From: Xiphydria camelus
Lineage: Eukaryota > Arthropoda > Insecta > Hymenoptera > Xiphydriidae
Assembly: GCA_963678675.1 (NCBI GenBank)
Contig: OY783192.1
Span: 13,872,424 to 13,936,423 of the forward strand
Direction: 5' to 3'
Length of the DNA stretch: 64,000 bases
Shown piece after piece: positions 10,500 to 21,480 of this stretch. The notes below the pieces were generated by a model, which was given only the letters and a program-made list of their open reading frames with translations, ran no database searches and was not told where the DNA came from. The first letter of the stretch is position 1. Every line of letters begins with the position of its first letter. The position numbers were made by a program, and so were the translations under genes.

Positions 10500-12320
10500 C
10501 CCCCCCCCCCCCCCCCTCCTTGTGGGAATTTCTGACTCACATATTTTTTTGTTGGTATTGCTATATAGTTTAAGGTTTTAGTTGTTTGCCTCTTGTCAAT
10601 TACAGCATACCCCGAAAAAACATGAAAAACCACGGAAAAATACGGAGAAAATAACTTTTTACAAAAAAATCTTTATACTTTGCTCCTAATATTTCCATTT
10701 AACTTTTATTAATAATTGATTTCTGTTTCAGGTATGTATCGTTCATTTTAATGAAAACAAATCAGATAATATTCTCCGATCATTTTCCGTTTAATCATTT
10801 CAAAAAGTTCGTGAGAGTGTTGAAGTGCGACTGAAGGAATTCACTGAAAGTAATAGACTTGAAACTGTGCGTAGACAAGTGTCAGTGGATCTCAATGTAG
10901 ATCATGATTTTTACCATCCCTGGTGTTACCAAAAGTTTACGAACATATCAAAAATTACAAAACGTATACGGCCATCGGGCAATGAAAGCGACCCATCAAC
11001 ATTAAAGCAAAGCCACAGGTCAGCTCCTACAGGAAATCTATTTCCGAGCGATAGCTGCATTTTTTCCCACAAGAATCGAAAATGGAAATCGCGGGGTTGT
11101 CCATTATAAAAGCTGCAGAAGCGAAAGCAGATGACAAATTGTTATGTGAACTCAAGGATGTAGATTTTATAGCTCGTGAGGTGCACTATCATAATCACTG
11201 TCGTAAGGAATACACAAGACATCCTGATAGGCGACCCCGTGCTGCTCCAGAAAGTGAGTCATTTGCACAGTAAAAGGCGCACAAACAAGCATTTGAACAT
11301 TTAAAGAACTATCAAGAAAGTATCATTGTTGCTGGAAATGTTGAACGCATAGCAATGCTGCGTGAGAGATATTTGTTATTCATGATGGAACATTCACCAC
11401 AATTTTATAATGAAAACTATAAAATTGACTAATTAAAAGAAAAATTAATAAACCATTTTGGTAATCATATATCATTTTGGCAGCCAAACTACGGAAGTGA
11501 TCTTGTGTACTCGTCATGGATACAATGAGGACAAGCCGTAGAAGCTGCATTTGAAGTTGCTTCATCCGATATGCAAAGAATACAAGAGGCTTCAATGATT
11601 TTGAGATGGCATGTCCAGCAGGAATATGAAAATTCACCTGCAATGCCTTGGCCTCCTTCAGCCGAATTCTTGGCATCAGTTGAAACGAAGGCTCCTTATT
11701 TACTACGTGAATTTTTTTCATATGTAACAAGCGGGAAACCACTGCAAGCTGCTAATGGCAAAGTTGAACGCACAGTGAATTCCCTTGCACAGGATTTAGG
11801 TTATAGCATTAGTAATGGTAAATGGAAAATGGCGAAGCGTTTGAGTTTAAGAATGACTATAAGGCCCCTTACAGGAAGTGCAGAACTGGTAACGTTGGTA
11901 AATAGATATGGTCATTGTGTGTCATACTCACACTTGCTTGAGTTAGAGACTGCTATGTGCAACAAAATAAAGTACAATGATGAACTTCTTCCTTCAAATA
12001 TATCTACAACATTGTGTCGCACTTGTGTTGGGATAATTTCGACCTAAATGAAGAAACTCCATCGGGTAGTGGGACAACTCATTCAACGCGTGGGATTATG
12101 ATTCAAGAAAGAAGCACAAAATATTATTTATAAACATACTTTCTTCAACGAAAAATTTTAATGAAATGGGAATGAATTGAAAAAGAGTGATTGTCTTCGT
12201 ATTTCCATGGTTTTTCCGGGATATGCTGTAATTGTCAAGGGACAAACAACTAAAACCTTAAATTAGATGGCAATACCAACAAAAAATAAATGAGTCAGAA
12301 ATTCCCACAGGGGAGGGGGG
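10500..12320 (+). mobile_element. Element with C-run termini and a long decayed ORF
   Basis: Inverted termini of about 125 bp. The left arm (10500-10640) starts with a run of Cs and then CCTTGTGGGAATTTCTGACTC. The right arm (12190-12320) ends GAGTCAGAAATTCCCACAGG and then a run of Gs. AATTACAGCATA in the left arm pairs with TATGCTGTAATT in the right. Inserted into palindromic copy A. It carries one plus-strand pseudogene. The superfamily is not assigned. Confidence 0.75.
10732..12120 (+). pseudogene. Transposon-borne protein of unnamed family (GHCVSY/CWDNFD type)
   Basis: A strong acceptor-like TTTCTGTTTCAG precedes 10732, suggesting a spliced 5' exon. The order is SFQKVRESVEVRLKEF, HPWCYQKFTNIS, RKWKSRGCPL, SIIKAAEAKADDKLL, VHYHNHCRKEYTRH, SDMQRIQEASMILRWHV, NGKVERTVNSLAQDLGYSIS and RYGHCVSYSHLLELET. 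The last piece is CWDNFDLNEETPSGSGTTHS, reached by a frame change near 12010. Lesions: a frame change near 11095, and stops near 10797, 11271, 11430 and 11527. I recognise these motifs from long proteins repeated in insect and cnidarian genomes, but I cannot name the family or its activity. Cys and His pairs suggest zinc binding in the first half. Confidence 0.7.
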
Positions 12321-12601
12321 ATGGTTTCATATTGGTAGCTCATGGTCCAAGTAACAGGTGCAAATGAGTTCCACTCATTTCCATTCCATCCTGTTGAATT
12401 TCCATTAAACCCTGGAAAACTCGAATTTACGGATGCATAAAATAAATTTCCGACGGATTATTGTACTCGTATTAATAATTACATCACTTTTGCATTATAA
12501 TAAATAATCGTTACAGGTTAAAACTGGAAGATGTGCGCCGGTTCTTAAAAGTGGAAGCGAATATTATAAAATTATTAGTTATATTTTATGGGCCAAGTTA
12601 A

Positions 12602-12835
12602 CCCTTTACTGCGTAATGTTGCAAATGTGTAACATATTTTTTACGTGTCATAAAATCGGCCTAATCCTTATCCTACTCTCGCGATCGTTGTTAAAGATTT
12701 GAAACATTTATTGTTTACTACAACTATGGCCTACAGTTGCCTAGTGTAGCACCACATCTCAGTAGTGTTACCCATGCAATGTGCGTACACAGTTTAGGCG
12801 TGCACTTCCGTAAATATTAAATGTGCAGGAAAGGG
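12602..12835. mobile_element. TTAA-flanked MITE (234 bp)
   Basis: Flanked by TTAA (12598-12601 and 12836-12839). Inverted ends CCCTTTACTGCG and, on the minus strand, CCCTTTCCTGCA. The TTAA target and CCC- start are as in piggyBac-type elements. No coding capacity. Confidence 0.75.
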
Positions 12836-13225
12836 TTAAACAATATATCTTTTGTTTAAGAAAATTTTCAAAAATCAAATTCATTTGGGAGATATATGCT
12901 ACTGTTCATGGTGCTTAGGATACTCTATACTTATATGTATTTATACCAAACGTACGTTTCCATCTTTTAAGTTATCAATGTAGGTATATAACCAAATATC
13001 TATATCAATGGTACGTCATGAAAATCGCACGTAAATGAACAGGGTGAGTTGCCTAAGAGGTAGGATTTATGAGCGCGAAGCGGAGAGCGATTGTAACACA
13101 AGCAGTGTTACACGAACACATATGGCGGACGCGAAATAGTGTCCCCCACTGCATCACCGAATTTCTCGGTTTTTTTTTTACTTTCAGCCTGTTGGCTGCA
13201 TAAACGCGGTCGTCGACTGTATATA

Positions 13226-13545
13226 AGGAGCCGACTTTCAAAAAGCAGTTTGTCAATATTAGCATTTTTTCAGGAGATTCCAAAAACTGCCCTTTTTTAG
13301 GAAATAACATTAAGATTTCAAACTTATGCAAGAAATTGCGAAAAAATATAATATATGGACAAACTGTTTTTTGAAAGTCTGCTCCTCATATGTGCCCATA
13401 ATTATCAAAGTGGTCTATAAGTCAAAATTTAAAAAAATGAGTTTATCAGTTATTAATTTAGTTTAAAATAATGTGGTGTGACATAACTGATACTCATTTT
13501 TTTTTAATTTTGACAGACCACTTTCATAATTATGGGCACATATAT
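13226..13545. repeat. Two adjacent palindromes next to a mariner
   Basis: GGAGCCGACTTTCAAAAAGC (13226) is inverted at GAAAGTCTGCTCCT (13372-13387). Next, TATGTGCCCATAATTATCAA (13389) is inverted at 13520-13545 across a short centre, with arms of about 65 bp. The second palindrome ends at the mariner left TA. They may be two MITEs or one composite. Confidence 0.7.
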
Positions 13546-13569
13546 ACTAGGAGGTTGCATTTTGAAAAC

Positions 13570-13912
13570 CGCTATTTTTTCTTGTCCTTAAAACATTATG
13601 TCGTAGTAAAATGTGTGAATACCTCAATCGAAGTATTTGCCTTCGGAAGCTATAACTTTTTCCAACTTTTCTGGCAAAAGTTGAATTCCGCGAAGAAAGA
13701 ATTGTCTACTTTTTGAGATAATCCACTCAGCAACCCAATTTTTGACTTCTTGATAATTATGGAAATGTGTATCTCCCAAGTCGTCTTGCATCGATCTATT
13801 ATAAATAAATGATAATCACTCGGAGCCAAGTCTGGAGAATATGTTGGGTGCGGGAGAACTTCCCATTCAAGCTCTATCAATGTTTCTTTCACGGCCTTAT
13901 AGTCAAGGACAT
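13570..13912 (-). pseudogene. Mariner transposase, C-terminal part
   Basis: Reads DYKAVKETLIELEWEVLPHP and then TYSPDLAPSDYHLF, the mariner third-Asp block. FFAEFNFCQKSWKKL follows toward the end. The sequence before DYKAVKE is cut by the foldback element at 13914. The other part of the same gene is at 15352-15980. Confidence 0.85.
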
Positions 13913-13913
13913 T

Positions 13914-15076
13914 TAGTAATCATTTTCTAAAAATTGAGCTCACCGAAATTTTTTTTTAAACTGCTTATTATGGTGTACCAATATATGCCTGAAAGTTACG
14001 CCACCAACGCACTGGAGCTTCGTGACATATAAGAGGTCAAAGGTCGCAGATTTTGTTATCTCGCTTCCTATCGCTCCAACGTGAAAAATACCTATTACAA
14101 AAGTTCAATATCTCAATTTTTAATACCTAAACAAAAATATTTGACGTAAATATGCCTAACCGTTCTCGAGATATGTAGCTGAATATGTGGAAAAATTCAA
14201 AAATAGCTAAATTCGGGTATGCAACATGTATCGCCGCATTCTTCTCTCTTCCTACTACTCAAACGGCAATTACACCTATATAATTATGTTTTTATGAATA
14301 AACGCCCTTTCTAAAAAGTCCAGTTTGGTTTTCGTACGCCTACCTGTTCTCGAGATATGAGACACGAAAGATAAGTTTTGGTCAAAAAATACTACATCTG
14401 TTTTAACGCTATTATCTCGTTCTCTATGACTCACACAAAAATGAAACAAGTTATTTCTGTTAGACCATGAAATTATCTAACTAAATGGCTCCATACACTT
14501 TTCAGATACACCTTACCGTTTTCGAGATACGATGCTGCGAAGTTTGTGGAAGCATTCATTTCCACATCACCTTTGAGGTAGAATGCGCGGCGCGTTTTTT
14601 TATATGGTTTCCCTAGTAGGTTTTTTCCCTTTTCCCGTCTTACTCGGCCTATAACTCGGTTGAGACTGAATATAGTCAAATAAAAACCCGAAATTATTCT
14701 TGAAACAATTGAGTAACGGTTGGCGAGACCGTTCCGGGAAATAGGGACCTGAAAATTTGGCTATTTTTGCATTTTTCCACATATTCAGCTACATATCTCG
14801 AGAACGGTTAGGCGTATTTACGTCAAATTATTTTTTTTATTTATTAAAAATTGAGATCTTCAACTTTTGTAATAGGTATTTTTCACGTTGAAGCGATAGG
14901 AAGCAAGATAACAAAATCCGCGACCTTTGACCTCTTACATGTCACGAAGCTCCAGTGCGTCGGTGGCGTAACTTTCAGGCATATATTGGTACATCATAAT
15001 AAGCAGTTTAAGAAAAAAAAATTTCGGTGAGCCCGATTTTTAGAAGATTGCATGATTTTCAAGCTAAATGTCCTGG
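13914..15076. mobile_element. Foldback element with 320-bp inverted arms
   Basis: The left arm (13914 to about 14234) and right arm (about 14757-15076) are reverse complements with small differences. Both contain GTCACGAAGCTCCAGTGCGT or its complement. The ends are AAGGACATTTAG and CTAAATGTCCT. The middle (14235-14756) is unique and without a recognisable gene. It lies inside the mariner gene. Confidence 0.8.
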
Positions 15077-15082
15077 ACTATT

Positions 15083-15355
15083 AACAACATGAGGAAAATA
15101 GAGGAAAACCGGCGGCTCTGGAAAAATATAAAGAAAAGAAGGGATCAGCTGATAGGCCATATAGTGAGACATGAGGGACTGCTAAGAGACATCTTAGAAG
15201 CAGAAACGGGAAAAAGAGAGAGGTAGGTAGGCCGCGGTTAGACTACATTTCGCAAATCATTAAGGACGTAGGTTGTTCGAAATACAGGGAAATGAAAAGA
15301 CTAGCGGAGGACAGGAAAAGATGGAGAATGGTATCAAACCAGTCTTAGGACTGAT
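15083..15355 (+). pseudogene. 3' end of a non-LTR retrotransposon ORF
   Basis: Reads RRDQLIGHIVRHEGLLRDIL and, after a one-base frame change near 15220, GRPRLDYISQIIKDVGCS, YREMKRLAEDRKRWR and a stop near NQS. This is the C-terminal signature of endonuclease-reverse transcriptase polyproteins common in insects. It is followed by CTGATAACTTTATGATGAG, resembling the TGA-rich tail of RTE/CR1-like elements. Severely 5'-truncated and inserted within the mariner relic next to the foldback. Confidence 0.7.
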
Positions 15356-15980
15356 AACTTTATGATGAGCTCATAATAAACGACACCTTCCATATCCCAC
15401 CAAATTGAAAGATTTATTTTGAAACCGTGGATATTTCGTTTTGATATCGACGTTGATGGTTGGCCAAGATCAACCCATGATTTTTTGCGTTTCGGGTTAT
15501 CGAAATAGATCCATTTCTCATCACCGGTTACGATACGCCATAAAAAACTTTTCTTTTTATGCTTTACAAGCAAAGAAATCGAGCTGTTCAAACGATTAGC
15601 AATGGCATTTTCGGTCGATTTTTGTGGTAGCTACTTTCCTTCTTTTTTAATCTTTTCCATGGCATGTAAACGTCGTGAAATGGTAGATTCGTATCGACTT
15701 CAAGCTGTTAAGCCAATTCTTTGAGCGTTTTAGTAGGGTTTTCTTCCAACAGAGCTTGCAGTTGTTCATCTTCGAACTTCTCTGTTTGATCTCGCCATTG
15801 TTTGTCGTGAACATCACAGTTTCAACTTTTGAAGCGACGAATCCAGTCTTTACATACTGTTTCAGACGGAGCAGATTCAGCACAAGTTTGCACAAGTAAT
15901 TGATGAGCTGCAGCAGCACTTTTTTAAAAATCAAAGTAGTGTAGAAGTACGTATCGAAAAAACAACTTGTCGCGTTCCAT
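15352..15980 (-). pseudogene. Mariner transposase, N-terminal and central part
   Basis: The start at 15980 reads MERDKLFFRYVLLHYF, then a corrupted helix-turn-helix region with several stops. RRLHAMEKIKKEGK and NAIANRLNSSISLLVKHKKK precede RIVTGDEKWIYFDNPKRKKS with the first catalytic Asp, and then WWDMEGVVYYEL, where the gene is cut. Continues in 13570-13912 after a loss of roughly 130 bp at the insertion site. Confidence 0.85.
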
Positions 15981-16202
15981 TTTCTTTGGTTATAGACATA
16001 GACTTATATTAACCGAAAATGGCAGTTTAATGACTGAATTTTAATGAGAAATGTCCATAATTTAAAGTGATACAAAAGGTATTAGTTGCTGCGCACGACA
16101 TAAGTAGAGCCATCTACAGGAGAACAGCGGCTTTCAATGCAACCTCCTAACACATTTGTATCTTAACGTAATTAGGACAATTATACTAACATTTATACAC
16201 AC

Positions 16203-16443
16203 CCATGAACGAGACAAAAATGGCTAAGAATATGCCAATAGTGATTATTTGTTGCATCACTTTTAACCATTTTAATGTGCGATTTGGTGATTTACGTCCA
16301 TGACCTGCGATGTATCCCTCAGCAAATGCTACCTTAATACGTTGTTCTTCACCAGGAGTCGATTCATTATCATTCAATAAACTTCGAAGTCGCTCAATAT
16401 CCATTTGATCTCCGCTCGTGCCCAGGAGTGTTGATTTGTCATC
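16203..16443 (-). CDS. Single spliced exon resembling YME1-like i-AAA protease (membrane-anchor region)
   Basis: Bounded by a good acceptor on the minus strand (TATACTAG before GATGAC at 16443) and a donor (TTCATGG followed by GTGTGT at 16203). The reading frame is open through all 241 nt, entering in phase 0 and leaving in phase 1. It encodes an acidic helical segment (DIERLRSLLNDNESTPGEEQ), then RIKVAFAEGYIAGHGRK, then a basic stretch and one membrane segment (MQQIITIGIFLAIFVSFMG). In YME1-type proteases an AFAEGY-like segment and one membrane helix precede the AAA domain facing the mitochondrial intermembrane space. The AAA and peptidase exons would lie at lower coordinates and I did not find them. 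The assignment is from memory of the family. Another mitochondrial membrane protein is possible. That this is a real exon is more certain than its name. Confidence 0.5.
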
Positions 16444-16924
16444 CTAGTATATACAAACTTTATTAGTGTTAAAAATTAAGAAGATACGACTCAATTGTTT
16501 TTCCAGTGATTATTATTTCATCTTGGAATCATTCCATATTAAGGGCCTTCTACAGCAATTGTTGGGATTAGGTTATCGAATTTCCATTGAATCTTTCTAA
16601 TTCTGCATACTTTTATGCATGTAAATGAGTTTTAATCTAACGTGTTCATGACTATTTATAAGGCGATACAAAACAATATTGGCCAAAATCGCCTAAAAAT
16701 TTATAATTTACTTACAAAATATACAGGGTATGTCATTGTAATCTTCTCAGGCTAATATCTCGAAAAGTAAAATAAATACAAAAATATTGTAAATACGAAA
16801 GTTTCATAGTTTCGAGGGAAAAAGATTATTGTGAAATCCATCCGATTGCAGATGGCGCCACCTTCGAGAAATTTGTATAGAGATCAATTTCTTAAATAGA
16901 ATTTGACATTATTATTTTTACTAA
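16444..16924. other. Unassigned intron-like DNA
   Basis: AT-rich, no ORF or family motif. A sequence starting ACAGGGTATGTCATTG at 16729 resembles the starts of other short inverted-end repeats in the window, but no partner end was found. Confidence 0.4.
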
Positions 16925-17104
16925 CAAGGGGACCCTTCGAAAGTCGGAGCACCGATTGTAATGAATTTTTTTTATAAATAAAGGGAAGTCCCCTGAGTAA
17001 CGCTCATACTTTACTTTTGTCCAATGCGCCTTTGTTTATTTAAAAAAAAAGAAATTATTTTGACGCGTAAAGTGTGTACTGTAATGTAATACTCGGTATC
17101 TAAG

Positions 17105-17178
17105 ATAACGGCGTGGCGCAGTCGGCTAAGGCATAGACTTACCACGCGGGCGTCCCGCGTTCGATTCCCGTGCATGCA
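17105..17178 (+). ncRNA. tRNA-like sequence (A and B boxes), left arm
   Basis: TGGCGCAGTCGG fits the polymerase III A box and GCGTTCGATTCCC fits the B box (T-arm), 30-odd bases apart as in a tRNA. Acceptor and anticodon stems do not pair well, so I do not assign an isotype. More likely a tRNA-derived promoter of a SINE-like or foldback repeat than a working tRNA. Confidence 0.6.
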
Positions 17179-17615
17179 CTCTTTTTTTTTTGCCAATTTC
17201 GAACTTTCACTTTTTTTATTATTCAAACTATTGCTACTAATCTTTAGAAGTAAAATAAATCTAGGTAACGTGAATAAAAAATTTTTTTGCATTTAAAACT
17301 ATATTTTGAACGATTGTCACTAATCATTCGAAGGCAAATTAGTGAAGTTTTGGTGACAATTTCTATGCTTCACATTAAATGACGTCAATGCCGGGTAAGT
17401 GCAAATTACTCATTTTCCTACGAAACATTCATTAAATTTGGTGGTAATTCACTCGTGACGTCAACACCAGGTAAGTGTCATTCGAAGGCAATTAGTGAAA
17501 TTTTGGTAACAGTTTTTTAGCCTTACCTAGATTTATTTTACTTCTAAAGATTAGTAGCAATAGTTTGAATAATAAAAAAAGTGAAAAAGTTCGAAATTGG
17601 CAAAAAAAAAAGATA

Positions 17616-17691
17616 GTGCATGCACGGGAATCGAACGCGGAACGCCCGCGTGGTAAGTCTATGCCTTAGCCGACTGCGCCACGCCGTTATC
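17616..17691 (-). ncRNA. tRNA-like sequence (A and B boxes), right arm
   Basis: Reverse-complement copy of the left-arm tRNA-like segment, with the same A and B boxes and only small differences (GCGTTCCGCGTTCGATTCCC against GCGTCCCGCGTTCGATTCCC). The two would be transcribed toward each other. Confidence 0.6.
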
Positions 17692-18028
17692 TTGGATACC
17701 GAGTATTACATTACAGTACACACTTTACGCGTCAAAACAATTTCTTTTTTTTTAAATAAACAAAGGCGCATTGGACAAAAGTAAAGTATGAGCGTTACTC
17801 AGGGGACTTCCCTTTATTTATAAAAAAAAATTCATTACAATCGGTGCTCCGACTTTCGAAGGGTCCCCTTGTAAGTTATAGAGCTCTTCGAGATAAATAG
17901 AAAATGTATAAAGTGAAATGTCCATCTGTCGAACCGTCTGTGAGGTATTTCTGCTCGAAGTATAAGTGTTGATTGCGCTGCATATACGACTGTATTCCCC
18001 GAAATTATTGGTAGTGGCGTGTAACATA

Positions 18029-19883
18029 CACTACGCAACAAAATTATCGCAACAACTTATTTTACTCTAAAAATTGTCAAACTTCAGAAGCCCGTAGCAC
18101 AGTGAAAAATCATCGTATCCCTATCTTTTTCTTTTTTAAATTAAAGCTTAAAATCTCAGCTTTACTATCCCAAAGTTTATTTTTCGATTTAAAGCACCGA
18201 GAGATTAAGAGACCCTGAAAATCAAGGTCATCTTTTGTATCTTAAAAATTTGCAAAGTGCGCATTGACACGGAGTTACAAAAATTTTTTTTTCAAATTCT
18301 GATCACAGAAAATGAAAGTTCAACTCTACCTTTAATTAAAAAAAAATTTTTACTTTCCGATTTGTCTACGCCATTCTACAGCGTTTTAAATAAAAAACTC
18401 AAAATCCCGGTTTTTGGGAGTATTACTCAATTGAACATCAATTGCGCAATTTTTTTTGAACTTGTTTTGAGGATAGAAAAGGAATCTGGATATCCGTAGA
18501 AAGAGATCGCTGGCAGGACGTAGGAAGAAACAGAGGCAAGGATATTGGGGAGAATGAGTAATGTGGTATAAAACGAAAATGAATAATATATTCTGACAAA
18601 AGGTATAATAATCGTACGGGGAAACTACTAAGCGCGCACTGGAAAATGTTATTTCGTTCTAAGTTAATTGGATGTTAGTGGCAGCTTATAACTAGAGCTT
18701 TTTGGCAGCGGAGGGGGTAGAGTTCGTTACAAAAAAGAAGAGGAAAAGTACGTTAAGAAAAAACGGGTAACGGTCGGCCGAAAGATGTAATGTAATCAAA
18801 AGCGAGTAACGGTCCGCCGGAAATAGGCGCGCAAAGGCTGGACCGCGCCAGTCTGAACATACGGGTAACCGTTGCTGCGCGCTGATAGTGCAGCGCGCCG
18901 AACAGGAGAGAAGTCGCGGGCGCGAGGCCGGAAACGAAATCGATTATCGGAATCAAAGCTGATTCCGATGATCGGACGACGGTTAGAATAACGGTGAGAA
19001 TGACGGTTGGATCGACGGTTGGACCAAGCTTCCACCCGCTTAGCCACAAGGGCGCTTGCCTAAACAGAACTTATAAATTTTTGCTTCGAATTATTGGAGG
19101 TCGTATATTGCGTCAAAGTATACCTGGACTACTTCTTCAGGGATTTTGGTATCGAGATGGGGACATTTTGGGGCGAAGTTACATAGAAGCCGTTCGTAAG
19201 TTAACACGGGGTATTGGGGCCAAGTTAGAGGTCGCCGAGAAGGTATTGCACGTATGTTATATAACTTACTGTACAAGTGTACCTGGACGAGTTCTATAGG
19301 AAGTTTCGCGTTCGAACGGTATTTTCACTCCTGAACATAGAATAATTTTGTAGGCCATCTGTTCTTTGAGAAAAAATTCATATGAAAGCGATGCATTTCG
19401 ATGCCCCAATAAAGCCCATGCATTTGTTTAAAAAAATATGATTATTTATCGCGTTACCTGGGCCCTGTAACACAAGCTCTACAAGTGTTACAAGTGTAGA
19501 CATTTCAGTTTTTTTTATATAAAACGCTGTAGAATGGCGTAGAAAAATCGGAAAGTAAAAAAATTTTTTTTTTAATTAAAGGTAAAGAGTTGAACTTTCA
19601 TTTTCTGTGATCAGAATTTGAAAAAAAATTTTTGTAACTCCGTGTCAATGCGCAAACATTGCAACTTTTTAAGTTTCAAAAGATGACCTTGATTTTCAGG
19701 GTCTCTTAATCTCTCGGTGCTCTAAATCGAAAAATAAACTTTGGGATAGTAAAGCTGAGATTTTAAGCTTTAATTTAAAAAAAAGATAGGGATACGATGA
19801 TTTTTCGCTGTGCTACGGGCTTCCGAAGTTTGACAATTTTTTTAGAGTAAAAGAAGTTGTTGCGATAATTTTGTTGCGTAGTG
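18029..19883. mobile_element. Foldback DNA element with 370-bp inverted arms and TA duplication
   Basis: Ends CACTACGCAACAAAATTATC and GATAATTTTGTTGCGTAGTG, flanked by TA (18027-18028 and 19884-19885). The left arm runs to about 18400 and the right arm from about 19500. The TA target suggests mobilisation by Tc1/mariner-type enzymes. The centre (18500-19450) is GC-richer, with a perfect small hairpin GCGCGCTGATAGTGCAGCGC near 18877 and imperfect repeats of ACGGTTGGA, but no gene I can recognise. Confidence 0.85.
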
Positions 19884-20419
19884 TAGTTTACTACCAATAT
19901 TTCCTTTGATACAAAACTTTACACGACACTGTTTATCACTATCAGACAGCAATGGATTCGTCCATTAATTGCAAAATATACGTATCAGCTACATATATTA
20001 TATATTTTTAAAATGCACTCCCCCATACAGGGTGTCCCTGAATATCATGTACAAACGGAAGGAGGTAATTCTTTGGCTTATTTCACGACAAAAAGTTCAT
20101 ATAAACATAGGCCCGTAAAAGCTTCGTTACTGATCTACAGGGTGTTGAAATTTCCAAATTTTTTTAGCTTTTTTTTAACTCATGCAGTTTTTAAGATATT
20201 TCGCTCAAATTTGGAATGTAGGTTATGCTGTAGGGCTTATATCATTGGGCATATCAAATGGTTGTGAGAATCTACAGGGGGTTATTTTTTCAGGGGTCGT
20301 GCCCCCTTTTCTCCTCCAGAACTTTTTTGCGGTACGCCTCTGGTAGATTCTAAAACACAAAATAAATTTACTGTTTTGTCTACAAACTTGTTGGTCTCTT
20401 GTAGTTTTTTCGTATCTGC

Positions 20420-21168
20420 CACCGTTATTGAGAAAAAAAATAAAAAACAATGCCGGATCTATAAAAATCAATCGGTTTTTGAGCAAAATATCTGGAGATG
20501 GCAGTTTGGACATCATCCAAATTTTCAAATTTTTTGCCGTTTAAATGTTGTAACGATCGGAATAAATGGAAATCCGATGGCGCAATAACGGGCGAGTATG
20601 GTGGGTGAGGCAATACCTCCCACCCCAATTCATTTATTTTTTCCAGGGTTCGTCTTGCGCAGTGAGGTCTTGCATTATCGTGTTGCAGAATAACGCCTTT
20701 TCTATTGACAATCGCTGGGCACTATTCAATTAAAGATTGATTTACCCAATTATTCACACTAAAGGTCTGCATTCACAGTTTGTCCAGGTTTCAGCACTTC
20801 AAAATGAACGACCCCGCGAATACTCCACCAAACACATAAAAGCGCCTTTTTGGGGTGTAAACCTGGCTTTGCTGTACTTCGTGGCGGTTCATTCGGAGAG
20901 AACTACTACCTTTGGCGTTTTGGATTATCATAAAGGACCCGTTTTTCATCTCCAGTGATCAAGCGACCAAAAAACGCTTCTGTATTATGACGCTGAAGCA
21001 ATAAGTTGCATATGGTGGATCGGTTAGCTTTGTTTTCTTCGGACAGATTATGCGGGACCCAAACACCTGCTCTGCTTACTTTACTAATCTGCTGCAAATG
21101 TTCTTAGATGGTCGACCAAGGTTGGTTAAGAGTGTTTGATAGTTCCTCGATTGTCTGATTATGAATGA
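20420..21168 (-). pseudogene. Mariner transposase fragment
   Basis: Minus strand: TIEELSNTLNQPWSTI near 21160, a stop, then HLQQISKVSRAGVWVPHNLS, RLITGDEKRVLYDNPKRQR (first catalytic Asp), then a degenerate section. GVILQHDNARPHCARRTLEK (second Asp) is near 20680, and LGWEVLPHPPYSPVIAPSDF (third Asp block) near 20620. RSGIVFYFFSQ is the last readable part. The N-terminal HTH half is missing beyond 21170. No matching inverted ends were found. Confidence 0.85.
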
Positions 21169-21220
21169 CAAACGAATACCGACATGCGCAAAAAAGACAT
21201 TACTTTCCGATCCCCCTAAT

Positions 21221-21428
21221 ATATACAGAGACAGTACGAGGATGAGGTACCTAGAAAATGTATGAGTGCGAGTAAGAACACATGGTGACGGCACAAGAGC
21301 CTCTCTGTCTGGAACTTATCCAGAAAATTATGTGCAACAGAGAGGCTCTTATGCCATCACCGTGTATTCTCACTCGCACTCACACGTTAATTAAGCACCC
21401 CATCCCCGTACTCTCTCTCTCTGTATGT
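21221..21428. mobile_element. Palindromic MITE of about 208 bp
   Basis: Arms of about 85-90 bp: ATACAGAGACAGTACGAGG at 21222 pairs with GTACTCTCTCTCTCTGTAT at the right, and CAAGAGCCTCTCTGT pairs with ACAGAGAGGCTCTTATG. Short loop near 21320. No ORF. Confidence 0.75.
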
Positions 21429-21480
21429 GAGCTGCAATTCATTCGATAAATGAAATAAAGTCACTAAATTTAAAACACCT

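Larger units (their letters stand above)
8632..12594. mobile_element. Palindromic element with 30-bp (decapeptide) repeats, copy A
   Basis: The outer ends are inverted and homologous: 8632-8830, with CCGGCGTGCATATTTCAGTTTTAA, against 12440-12594 on the other strand, where the match is to the end of copy B (25900-26065). The inner part (9577-10250) is an inverted array of 30-bp repeats centred near 9965. Two later insertions explain the asymmetry: a MITE plus solo LTR at 8838-9461 and the C-run element at 10500-12320. Without these it is about 1.5 kb. I see no transposase, so it is probably non-autonomous. Confidence 0.65.
13550..16147 (-). mobile_element. Mariner interrupted by a foldback element and a retrotransposon fragment
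   Basis: Inverted ends GGAGGTTGCATTTTGAAAAC (13550) and, on the minus strand from 16147, GGAGGTTGCATTGAAAGCCG, with TA on both sides (13548-13549 and 16148-16149). Transposase pieces lie at 13570-13912 (C-terminal) and 15352-15980 (N-terminal). The middle of the gene is missing where the insertions lie. Confidence 0.85.
16925..17872. mobile_element. Large palindrome with a tRNA-like sequence in each arm
   Basis: Arms 16925-17268 and 17523-17872 are near-perfect reverse complements, from ACAAGGGGACCCTTCGAAAG inward. Each arm holds the same tRNA-like segment. The 254-bp centre contains an imperfect direct repeat (CATTCGAAGGCAAATTAGTG at 17326 and CATTCGAAGGCAATTAGTGA at 17478) and GACGTCAA twice. 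There is no ORF. Confidence 0.85.

Noticed and set aside
17105..17178. Functional tRNA gene
   Set aside because: A and B boxes are present but stems do not pair properly and the sequence sits in a palindromic repeat.
18753..19299. Overlapping frames in the centre of the 1.86-kb foldback
   Set aside because: GC-rich, several frames open at once, with no recognisable motif.
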